Notes under the pieces: generated by a model
What the model was told of the DNA's origin: nothing
The model's database searches: none
Seen by the model: the letters and a program-made list of their open reading frames with translations, nothing else
DNA from: Chitinophaga japonensis
GTDB taxonomy: Bacteria > Bacteroidota > Bacteroidia > Chitinophagales > Chitinophagaceae
Direction of reading: 5' to 3'
Assembly: GCF_007830125.1 (NCBI RefSeq)
Contig: NZ_VLLG01000003.1
Span: forward strand, 1,292,247-1,356,246
DNA: 64,000 nt
Shown: positions 52,787 to 60,083 of the stretch, piece by piece
How the letters are laid out: the number at the start of each line of letters is the position of its first letter
Numbering within the stretch: the first letter of the stretch is position 1
Position numbers and translations under genes: made by a program

Positions 52787-53095
52787 ATGGAAAATATAAC
52801 ACCTGAAGAACTGAAGCAGCGTATGGATAAAGGAGAAGAGCTGCATATCGTGGATGTGCGCGAGCCTCAAGAGCACGAGGAGTTCAATATCGGGGGCGTG
52901 CTGGTGCCGCTCGGCGATATCAGGGCCATGCAGGTAGATGAGTTGGAAGACCTGAAAGACAAGGAAGTGATCGTGTACTGCCGCAGCGGCAACCGCAGCG
53001 GACAGGCCGCCATGATCCTGGAGACCATGGGATTTCAAAATGTTAAGAACCTTACCGGCGGCATGCTGGCGTGGCAGGAGAAAATCGGAGGATAG
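52787..53095 (+). CDS. Rhodanese-like sulfurtransferase
   Basis: 102 residues, a single rhodanese domain with LHIVDVREPQEHEEFNIGGV and the active loop YCRSGNRSG (likely Cys near residue 66). It moves sulfane sulfur. It starts 29 bases after the PASTA gene and ends one base before the left arm of hairpin D. Confidence 0.95.
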   Translation: MENITPEELKQRMDKGEELHIVDVREPQEHEEFNIGGVLVPLGDIRAMQVDELEDLKDKEVIVYCRSGNRSGQAAMILETMGFQNVKNLTGGMLAWQEKIGG

Positions 53096-53186
53096 ATGTA
53101 GGAAGTATGAAGTAGGGTAGGGGACTGAAAATGCTGGCCTTCATCTTACCTCTTACTTCCTATCTCTTACCTCCTACTTCGTATAA
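53096..53186. repeat. Heptamer-armed intergenic hairpin D
   Basis: Left arm ATGTAGG, AAGTATG, AAGTAGG, GTAGGGG; core ACTGAAAATGCTGGCCTTCAT (53124-53144); right arm CTTACCT, CTTACTT, CCTATCT, CTTACCT, CCTACTT, CGTATAA. Lies between convergent genes and overlaps the ridA-type stop codon. Confidence 0.75.
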
Positions 53187-53557
53187 GCCGTTGCCTCAAT
53201 CTCCACCATAAACCGGGGATCTATCAGGCGGCTCACTTCCACCATAGTGGTGGCCGGCTTAATGCTGGCAAAGAATTCCCCGTGCGCCCGGCCTATTTCC
53301 TCCCATTTCGAAATATCCGTTACAAACATGCGGGTGCGCACTACATCATGCAGGCTGGCGCCGGCTGCCTGCAGTACGGCCTCTATGCGGGCCAGTATAT
53401 GCTTCGTTTGCGCGTAGGCGTCGCCTTCCCCTTTTACCTTGTCACCGTCGGCGGCTACCGTGCCGGATACCTCTATTACGTTGCCGGTCCGTACGGCCCG
53501 GGAGTAGCCCACTTTATTCTCCCAGGGCGCGCCGGAAGAGAAATTTGTACGTTCCAT
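53174..53557 (-). CDS. RidA family protein (enamine/imine deaminase-like)
   Basis: 127 residues. GYSRAVRTGNVIEVSGTVAA, YAQTKHILARIEAVLQAAGA, DVVRTRMFVTDISKWEEIGR and the C-terminal RFMVEIEATAY are characteristic of the RidA/YjgF trimer family; the conserved Arg is in VRTRMFV. It hydrolyses reactive imines from amino-acid metabolism. Confidence 0.93.
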   Translation of the reverse strand: MERTNFSSGAPWENKVGYSRAVRTGNVIEVSGTVAADGDKVKGEGDAYAQTKHILARIEAVLQAAGASLHDVVRTRMFVTDISKWEEIGRAHGEFFASIKPATTMVEVSRLIDPRFMVEIEATAYTK

Positions 53558-53575
53558 ATCGTTATGCGTTTACTG

Positions 53576-54823
53576 TTATTTTGATTTTGACTTATCCGGC
53601 GTGGTGGTGGTCTGCGGCCCGGTGGCCCTCACCTGCACGATCTTGTTGAGCAGGTCGAACCAGAAAGGCGCGCCCAGCGACAGCGCCATGGCCGTGATCA
53701 GCCAGCCTGCAAATACCAGCCAGCCGTTCTGCTGGTAGGGATGTGTGTAACAGCCCACCTTGCGTTGGGCCGTAGTACGCATGGCCTGCCGGTACTTTTC
53801 CTGTTCTGCCGGTGACAGCAGCTTGCCTGCAGCCGCATCCATCCTTGCCCTGATGCGGATAAAGGTGGTATCCGTCGTGTCCCGGCAATGCCCGCGGCTG
53901 ATGCCCAGTATGTTCTGCACATCGGCGGCGTCGGCGGAGAGGCTGTGATAGATGCTGTCCAGTGCGGCATCTTCCAGCGTTACCTGGTTCACGGTATCTG
54001 CGCGTATAATAGTAGTGTCGCCCAGGTCAATGGTATCATAGCGGATCACCTCGCTGCGTTTCAGCTCGTCCTTGTACTGCCCGTAGGCTTCGTAACGCTT
54101 GGTGGCCAGGGCCACCAGTTGCTCCCGGGCCTTTTTATCCTTCGCCAGTATCCGGGTAATGGCGATGGCATCCACGTTGAACTGCCAGGCGATGAGAAAG
54201 CCGATGAAGATGAGCAGCACTTGTGTTTGCTTGCGATACCAGCCGCTGGTGCTGGCCATTACTTCATCAAACCATTGTTCTATTTTAATGCGGAACTGCT
54301 GTGCGTCCCGTTTGGCGTCTTCCAGCAGGTTCATGAGGTGCACCCGGGTTTCCGGCCCCAGTTGCAACTGTTCCTGCTCCAGGTGCTCTTTCACAAGCTG
54401 TGCCTCATCATGCCGGGTGCTGTCATAGGCCGGTCCCCGCAGCAGGTGCATCAGGGTTTGGGAGAACAGCTTCGGGCTGATGTAGGAAGGACGGCTGGAG
54501 GCCCGGTTTTCCCGCAGGGACCTGATACCGGGATGCTGGTAGAACCGTTTTAGGAACGGGCTGTTGAAGAAGGGCAGGAAGAAATAGATAATCCCCCATA
54601 CCTGTTCGTAGAACCAGGTAAAGAAGGTGAACTGTCCCAGGTAACCCAGCCGGTCCTTGCGCCGGTCATTGTCAAGAATGTGCCGCAGCGCCTTGGTGAG
54701 CAGGCGCGCGCGGAGGTTAAATACCCGGGCGATCAGCTCCTGTACGATAGAGGCCAGCAGACTGTATAGCAGGAATATGAAGATCAGGCTGATGGCCACA
54801 TCCAGGGCAGTGTTTCCAAACAT
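53576..54823 (-). CDS. Conserved membrane protein of unknown function
   Basis: 415 residues. Membrane segments at about 8-31, 75-95, 198-216 and 375-395, with long soluble parts between. The N-terminus LDVAISLIFIFLLYSLLASI and the stretch STSGWYRKQTQVLLIFIGFL recur in uncharacterised bacterial proteins, but I know no function. A region with TFIRIRARMDAAAGKLLSPA precedes the last helix, and the tail is Thr/Lys-rich. It starts 38 bases after hairpin E and ends 18 bases before the RidA start. Confidence 0.8.
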   Translation of the reverse strand: MFGNTALDVAISLIFIFLLYSLLASIVQELIARVFNLRARLLTKALRHILDNDRRKDRLGYLGQFTFFTWFYEQVWGIIYFFLPFFNSPFLKRFYQHPGIRSLRENRASSRPSYISPKLFSQTLMHLLRGPAYDSTRHDEAQLVKEHLEQEQLQLGPETRVHLMNLLEDAKRDAQQFRIKIEQWFDEVMASTSGWYRKQTQVLLIFIGFLIAWQFNVDAIAITRILAKDKKAREQLVALATKRYEAYGQYKDELKRSEVIRYDTIDLGDTTIIRADTVNQVTLEDAALDSIYHSLSADAADVQNILGISRGHCRDTTDTTFIRIRARMDAAAGKLLSPAEQEKYRQAMRTTAQRKVGCYTHPYQQNGWLVFAGWLITAMALSLGAPFWFDLLNKIVQVRATGPQTTTTPDKSKSK

Positions 54824-54860
54824 AAGGGTATACAGGATTTATGTTAAGGTAGTAATAATA

Positions 54861-54950
54861 GCTGAAAGCATAAAGCTAAAAGCATAAAGCTAGCTGGCGG
54901 GTAGATCTTCGCAACAATCAGCTTTATGCTGTTAGCTTTATGCTTTCAGC
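54861..54950. repeat. Heptamer-armed intergenic hairpin E
   Basis: Left arm GCTGAAA, GCATAAA, GCTAAAA, GCATAAA plus GCT (54861-54891) pairs with 54920-54950 over 31 bases with a single mismatch; loop of 28 bases. The right arm begins in the stop codon of the ATP-grasp gene, so it can act as its 3' end. Confidence 0.8.
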
Positions 54951-56139
54951 GTTCAAAAAAACAGCAGCTACCACCTACCCAGGTATCGCGGTTGTTATTG
55001 CTTACGCCTATCAGTTGCCCTTTGCTGATGCGGGCCAGGTTATGCACCAGCAGGGGGCGCGGGCTGCCGTCCGCCCAGATGTACATCATGCGTATTTCGC
55101 AGTGGGCGGGGCCGCTGGGGGTATAGATCACCGGTGCATACTGCACCTTGTGCTGCAGTATCCAGTTTTCGGGGTCTTTGAGGCGGTCTATATCCGCCGC
55201 CGTTACATCAATGATCACGCCCTGCCCGGCATAGGAGAACAGGGGCTTCAGCACGTAGTGCTCCAGGTCCTGCGGTATCACCGGCAGGGTGTGCAGGTAC
55301 CAGCTTTTGGGGGCGAAGCTGCTGTGCACCATCGGCAGCATGTATTTGCTGATACGGTAATACCAGTTGGGATGCGTGATCCATTCCACATCCAGGTCCT
55401 GGAAAAGATCGGGATATGCTCCCGGCAGGGCGTGCTGCTTTACCAGGTCGTCAAAGATAACGCGGTTATATATACGCCTGATCCTGGTTTGCTGTCCTTC
55501 GTGCCGGTAATAAAGTTGCGCGCCTTCCTGGGCCAGTTCCGTGATGCATACCGGTGCAATGCCCAGCCGTTTTTGTGTGCAGTAAAAGTCTACCCGGGTT
55601 TTCTGCTGGTGCGGGGCTACTTCCAGCAATACCACTTCCCGGGGATCATGGTTGCCGATGATCAGCTCCTGCAGCAGAGAAAAGTAGCTGTCGCCATCCA
55701 GCCCGTTAAAGAAATTATCTACGGTGGGGGGAATATCGAAATGCGTGCGGTACTGCCGCGCCATCAGCTCCTGGAAGGCAAACAGGGAGGGAAAGCCCTG
55801 CAGCTCTATCAACTGGGGCGCCAGCTCGCCGTTCTCCTGCCGGCATACGGCAAAGTCGATGATCAGGAAATGGGGATGGTCGTTCTCTCCCGGCACTTTC
55901 AGCGCAGGGGGGATCGCATCCTGCGTCAGTGTTTTGAAGTCGGGCTGCAGGATCACCTCCACGATCTCCTCGCAGGCCTGCACCAGCTTGCTGGTGAGCG
56001 CGGCGGGCACAAATACCGGCGTTTCCGCTACGCGGAAGGCGGGCGCTTCGCCGGCTTCCCTGGCCAGGCTGTCCAGGAAGGCCTGGTATTTACCGTTGGT
56101 GAAGCGCTCATTATAAAGAGTACGCAGTGCGGGAACCAT
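54946..56139 (-). CDS. ATP-grasp-like amidoligase, last gene of the amidoligase cluster
   Basis: 397 residues. The central part (LIELQGFPSLFAFQELMARQ; VVLLEVAPHQQKTRVDFYCT) and the C-terminal ATP-grasp-like VLKPLFSYAGQGVIIDV, CEIRMMYIW and LVHNLARISKGQLIGVSNNN suggest an ATP-grasp of the glutathionylspermidine-synthase/YheC-like group, though I cannot place it in a named family. It would join a carboxylate to an amine through an acyl phosphate. It starts 11 bases after the amidotransferase gene. Confidence 0.65.
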   Translation of the reverse strand: MVPALRTLYNERFTNGKYQAFLDSLAREAGEAPAFRVAETPVFVPAALTSKLVQACEEIVEVILQPDFKTLTQDAIPPALKVPGENDHPHFLIIDFAVCRQENGELAPQLIELQGFPSLFAFQELMARQYRTHFDIPPTVDNFFNGLDGDSYFSLLQELIIGNHDPREVVLLEVAPHQQKTRVDFYCTQKRLGIAPVCITELAQEGAQLYYRHEGQQTRIRRIYNRVIFDDLVKQHALPGAYPDLFQDLDVEWITHPNWYYRISKYMLPMVHSSFAPKSWYLHTLPVIPQDLEHYVLKPLFSYAGQGVIIDVTAADIDRLKDPENWILQHKVQYAPVIYTPSGPAHCEIRMMYIWADGSPRPLLVHNLARISKGQLIGVSNNNRDTWVGGSCCFFER

Positions 56140-56150
56140 AGTTATTGTGT

Positions 56151-56975
56151 TTAGCTGCCGAATATCACATCATCCAGGAATGTAGGGATGAACTGCTGGT
56201 GCGTCAGCATGATCTTTTCCGGGTCTGCAAGCTGCTCCAGTATGCTGGTATATTTCTCTTCCCCGTAGCGGGAGATCACATGGTGTTTCTTTTCTTCCTG
56301 CTGCAGGTATTTGTGCATGCCGGCGGCATCGGCTTCGGGGTGGAACTGGGCGCCCAGGAAATGCTCGTTGAAGCGTATAGCCATCACCGCTCTTTCCAGC
56401 GGCACATGCGGACGTTCTTTTTCAATGGCCAGCACCTCCGCCCCCAGCGCTTCCAGCCTTTCGGGCTGCGGCGCTATTACTTGCCACTGGCGGCTGTCCA
56501 CGATATAGAAGGGGTCCGGCAGGTACCGGAAAGTGTCCTCTGCCTGCCCTTCCCCGGTTCGGTGCACGGGGAAAACGCCAAATGCCGGCGATTTCCGCTC
56601 ACATACGGTGCCCAGCCCGAAGTAACGGCACATTAACTGGAAAGAGTGGCAGATGAAAAGCATGGGCTTTTTCGCAGCCTCCCTTTCGTTCCATTCCAGC
56701 AGGGCCTGCACAAAGCCGAAGTAGGCTTCCTCCCACCGGCTGCCCTCGCTTTCCAGCGGGCTGCCTGGTCCGCCGGTGGACAGGTAGATGTCGTAAGAAA
56801 GGTCCGGTACCAGTTGCTGCTGCCGCACTTCGTACTCCTGTACTTCCAGTTGCAGCCCGTGGGCAGCGCCATAGTTCCGCAGTATTTCCCGGATGCAGCG
56901 CATGCCTTCGTTGGGCACCCCCTCGTACATGTCCAGCACCGCTACTTTCCAGTGTTGCTTTATTGCCTGCTTCAT
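56151..56975 (-). CDS. Class I glutamine amidotransferase-like protein
   Basis: 274 residues from the ATG at 56975. Oxyanion/nucleophile strand PMLFICHSFQLMCRYFGLGT has the likely Cys; AQFHPEADAAG holds the His-x-Glu dyad; YDIYLSTGGPGSPLE is the usual strand-turn. It may release ammonia from glutamine, or hydrolyse gamma-glutamyl bonds. An earlier ATG at 57011 overlaps the GCS2 stop (ATGA) and would add MMQKIHISYLCT; I preferred the later start because a TACCTTTG box lies just before it and the fold begins there. Confidence 0.82.
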   Translation of the reverse strand: MKQAIKQHWKVAVLDMYEGVPNEGMRCIREILRNYGAAHGLQLEVQEYEVRQQQLVPDLSYDIYLSTGGPGSPLESEGSRWEEAYFGFVQALLEWNEREAAKKPMLFICHSFQLMCRYFGLGTVCERKSPAFGVFPVHRTGEGQAEDTFRYLPDPFYIVDSRQWQVIAPQPERLEALGAEVLAIEKERPHVPLERAVMAIRFNEHFLGAQFHPEADAAGMHKYLQQEEKKHHVISRYGEEKYTSILEQLADPEKIMLTHQQFIPTFLDDVIFGS

Positions 56976-57007
56976 GGTGCAAAGGTAAGAAATATGAATT
57001 TTCTGCA

Positions 57008-58117
57008 TCATGTATCCAGCAGGAACTGCGACTGAATAAAGTCGGTTACGGCTACGAGGTCGCGGGTCTCTTCGTAAATGCGGAGCTGCTTGTCCGCCCC
57101 GGTGCCTTCGTCCAGCATGCGGGCGGCGTGATCAATAAAAGGGCGGGAGCCCAGGTCGTCTACCACATCATCCACGAAGTCCAGCAGCTCACGGATCAAT
57201 GCGCGGGTGTTCACCTCGGTTTCCTTGCCGAAATCTATCAGCAGCCCGTCAATGCCATAGCGGGAAGCCCGCCATTTGTTTTCATTGACGAGGGCGCGGT
57301 TATAGATGATGAAGTTCAGGTTCTGTGCCCGCAGCTTGTATATTTTGGCGCATACGGCCTGGAAAAGTGCGGCCAGCGCAGCCGTTTCATCAACGGTGAG
57401 GGGCACGTCGCAGATGCGGAACTCTACGGTGTTAAAGAAGGGATGCACCCGCAGGTCCCACCAGATCTTCTTGGCATTGTCTATACAGTTGGTCTTGATC
57501 AGCAGGTTGATGTAATTGTCGTATTCTTCGATGCTTCCAAAGTAGTCCGGTATGCCGGTGCGTGGAAATTTGTCGAACACCTTGGTGCGGAACGATTTGA
57601 AGCCGGTATTGCGGCCTTCCCAGAAAGGGGAGTTGGTGCTGAGGGCAAAGATATGGGGCAGGAAATACCGCACGGAATTGGCAATGTGCAGGGCCATATT
57701 GCGGTTCTCCATGCCTACATGCACATGCAGGCCGAAGATGAGGTTGGAGCGGGCGGCGTCCTGCATTTCATTCACGATCTCAAAATAGCGCGGATGGTCC
57801 GTAATGAGCTGCAGCTCCCATTTGGAAAACGGGTGGGTGCCGGAAGCGCCGATGCTGTATCCCAGTTCCCCCGCTATTGCTGCAATGGTGCGCCGCAGCA
57901 GGGCTACGTCCGCGCGGGCTTCCTCCACGTTGGCGCATACCTGTGTGCCTACTTCCACTACGGCCTGGTGAAATTCGGCCTTTACCTTGTCGTGCATCAC
58001 TTTATGCGCCTGTTCAACGATCTTTTGCTCATGCGAGCGCAGCTCCCGGGTCTGGGGGTCTATCACCATGTACTCTTCTTCTATACCCACCGTAAAATGC
58101 TGGAACATACCGATCAA
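57008..58117 (-). CDS. GCS2-family carboxylate-amine ligase (YbdK-like)
   Basis: 369 residues. HFTVGIEEEYMVIDPQTREL, the Mg/ATP site FHQAVVEVGTQVCANVEEAR, GLHVHVGMENRNMALHIANS and VEFRICDVPLTVDETAALAA define the glutamate-cysteine ligase 2 family, whose members make gamma-glutamyl or similar amides. 23 bases separate it from the upstream ATP-grasp gene. Confidence 0.92.
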   Translation of the reverse strand: MIGMFQHFTVGIEEEYMVIDPQTRELRSHEQKIVEQAHKVMHDKVKAEFHQAVVEVGTQVCANVEEARADVALLRRTIAAIAGELGYSIGASGTHPFSKWELQLITDHPRYFEIVNEMQDAARSNLIFGLHVHVGMENRNMALHIANSVRYFLPHIFALSTNSPFWEGRNTGFKSFRTKVFDKFPRTGIPDYFGSIEEYDNYINLLIKTNCIDNAKKIWWDLRVHPFFNTVEFRICDVPLTVDETAALAALFQAVCAKIYKLRAQNLNFIIYNRALVNENKWRASRYGIDGLLIDFGKETEVNTRALIRELLDFVDDVVDDLGSRPFIDHAARMLDEGTGADKQLRIYEETRDLVAVTDFIQSQFLLDT

Positions 58118-58140
58118 TTAAATGTACGTGTAAAAGTACA

Positions 58141-59145
58141 TCAGGATTTTGCTTTTTTAGGCGCTTTTGCCTTCCCGGTGTTGGCCTTTATGCGGGCGGG
58201 CTTGGGTGCGGGCGCCGCTGCCTGCTGCAGGAAACCTCCCCAGGTCAGGTTGCCGGCACCTTTCCTGTGCGCGCGGGCTTTTTCAATGAGGTAACGGGCG
58301 CTGGTGTCCACCACCCATTCAAAATGCGCTTCGCCGATCACGTGCGGATCTGCGTCAGGGGCGGGATTGAAGAAGTCGATCGCATAGGGCTGCCCGTTAT
58401 GCACGGCCATTTCAATGCTGTTAAAATCATAGCCCAGGTAATGGTGCAGGCGGAGGGCCTGTTCCCTGAGGGTTTGCTGCAGGGCGGCATCCGGGTGAAA
58501 GTCCGCTTCATACCGGTGGTGGTGCAGCCGGCGCGGATCATAGGGCATGATGCGCACTTCGTTGCCGATGCAGTAGCAGCGGTAGTAGGCTTCAAAGGGG
58601 ATCTCTTCCTGCAGCAGCATCACCTGCTGGCCGGTTTCCGCGTGCCGGGCCAGGCATTCCTCCCGGTCCCGTACCCGGTATACGTTATGCCAGCCGCCAT
58701 CCGCCAGTGGCTTGAGGTAGGCCGGGAAGCCGGTATGGGCAAAAATACTGTCCCAGTCCAGGGGATAGGCCAGGTTGCGGAAACTGTCGGAGGTAGTATG
58801 CGTGGGATGCGTGTGGCTGGGGAGCAGCGCGGTTTTGGGCACGGCCACGCCGGTCCTGAGGGCCAGCTCGTTGTTCACCAGCTTTTCATCTGCGCTCCAC
58901 CAGAAGGGGTTGTTCAGCACGGCCGTACCATGAAGGGCCGCATGTTTTAACCAGGAGCGGTAAAAGGGCACATGGTGGGAAATACGGTCCAGTATGACCG
59001 TGTAAGCGGTGGCTTCGCCCTGTATCACTTTGTCGATCACCACGGCGGCTGCGCTGAGGCCGCGTACTTTTTGCTGATTGATCCGGTCAATGAGCGCATG
59101 GGGGAAAATAGTTTCCTGACCGAAAAGTAACCCTATCTTTTTCAT
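58141..59145 (-). CDS. ATP-grasp ligase (RimK-like)
   Basis: 334 residues. ATP-grasp signs: FPAYLKPLADGGWHNVYRV (ATP-binding Lys), MLLQEEIPFEAYYRCYCIGN and YDFNSIEMAVHNGQPYAIDF with the Mg-binding residues in AIDFFNPAPDADP. The Lys/Ala-rich tail is disordered. It differs from the other ATP-grasp protein of the cluster, so two successive ligations are likely. Confidence 0.82.
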   Translation of the reverse strand: MKKIGLLFGQETIFPHALIDRINQQKVRGLSAAAVVIDKVIQGEATAYTVILDRISHHVPFYRSWLKHAALHGTAVLNNPFWWSADEKLVNNELALRTGVAVPKTALLPSHTHPTHTTSDSFRNLAYPLDWDSIFAHTGFPAYLKPLADGGWHNVYRVRDREECLARHAETGQQVMLLQEEIPFEAYYRCYCIGNEVRIMPYDPRRLHHHRYEADFHPDAALQQTLREQALRLHHYLGYDFNSIEMAVHNGQPYAIDFFNPAPDADPHVIGEAHFEWVVDTSARYLIEKARAHRKGAGNLTWGGFLQQAAAPAPKPARIKANTGKAKAPKKAKS

Positions 59146-59225
59146 TCGTCAATATTTTTTTTCAAAGGCCTCATGGAACCTCTCCGCCAGCCGGCGGATC
59201 GGTTTCATAATGATTTATTTTTAAT

Positions 59226-59259
59226 AAACCTGCCAGGTTTTCAAAACCAGACCGGTCTG
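59226..59259. repeat. Pair of short palindromes (REP-like)
   Basis: AAACCTGCCAGGTTT (59226-59240) followed by CAGACCGGTCTG (59248-59259); the two share an inner GGTTTT/AAAACC stem. The first also occurs shortened at 48611-48621. Confidence 0.45.
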
Positions 59260-59266
59260 CAATCCA

Positions 59267-59974
59267 TCATTTGATCAGGGATAAATAGTACGGCAGCATT
59301 TCCTTCCACAGGGGCCAGTCGTGCACGGCATTGGGGCGGATGTCCAGCCAGTGCATGATGTTCTTGGCAGCCAGTATACCGGAGAACCGTTCGTTCTGGT
59401 GCCGCGCCACATCGTTGTCCGCCACACCCAGGATAATGCCCATGCGCCAGAGTGCGGCGTCTGTATTGTCCGGCATATAGTCCACCGGGTTATGGAAATA
59501 TACGTTATCGTCATAATGCCCGTCCAGCCGGGAGCGTACATCAAAGGTGGCGCTCAGGCAAAACAGGTAGGATACTTTTTCAGGGTACCGGAAAGCAAAG
59601 TTGGCTGCATGGTAGCCGCCAAAGCTGCAGCCTGCCACTGCTACGCGCTGCACGCCGGTTTCCTGTACGGCCCGGTCCAGCACTTCGTGCAGCAGCACTT
59701 TGTCATAAAGGGTATGATTATATGCTCTTTCGGCAGGCGGAATATGACGGTTGTACCAGCTATGGCTGTCTATGCTGTCCGGGCAGTAGATGCGCACCAA
59801 CTGCTGGTCCACAAACCAGCGCAGGGCGTCTATCAATCCGCGGTCCTTGCTTTCATAATAGCGCCCCATGGAGGTAGGGAACAGGATCAGGGGATATCCT
59901 TCCTCTCCGAACACCAGCATTTCGAACGCACGTCCCAGGTGGGGGGAGTGCCATTTGTAGTAGTTTTCCGTCAC
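59267..59974 (-). CDS. Alpha/beta-hydrolase, esterase-D-like
   Basis: 235 residues. GEEGYPLILFPTSMGRYYES (oxyanion region), nucleophile elbow VAGCSFGGYHAANFAFRYPE with the likely Ser in GCSFGG, acid near ILGVADNDVA and His near NAVHDWPLWKEMLPYYLS. Acts as an esterase/acyl-transfer enzyme. It is upstream of the ligase cluster on the same strand, separated by 121 bases of repeats, so it may be co-transcribed. Confidence 0.85.
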   Translation of the reverse strand: MTENYYKWHSPHLGRAFEMLVFGEEGYPLILFPTSMGRYYESKDRGLIDALRWFVDQQLVRIYCPDSIDSHSWYNRHIPPAERAYNHTLYDKVLLHEVLDRAVQETGVQRVAVAGCSFGGYHAANFAFRYPEKVSYLFCLSATFDVRSRLDGHYDDNVYFHNPVDYMPDNTDAALWRMGIILGVADNDVARHQNERFSGILAAKNIMHWLDIRPNAVHDWPLWKEMLPYYLSLIK

Positions 59975-60029
59975 TTATTAAAAATAAGGAAAAAGGGCGG
60001 ATCATGCTACGGCAGGGCAATGACGGCAT

Positions 60030-60063
60030 AAAAAAAACCGGATCAACTGATCCGGTTTTTTTT
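60030..60063. terminator. Bidirectional terminator between the TonB receptor and esterase genes
   Basis: A-run (60030-60037), CCGGATC...GATCCGG (60038-60055), T-run (60056-60063). Confidence 0.92.
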
Positions 60064-60083
60064 ATGTATAAAGTGCCAGTGGC

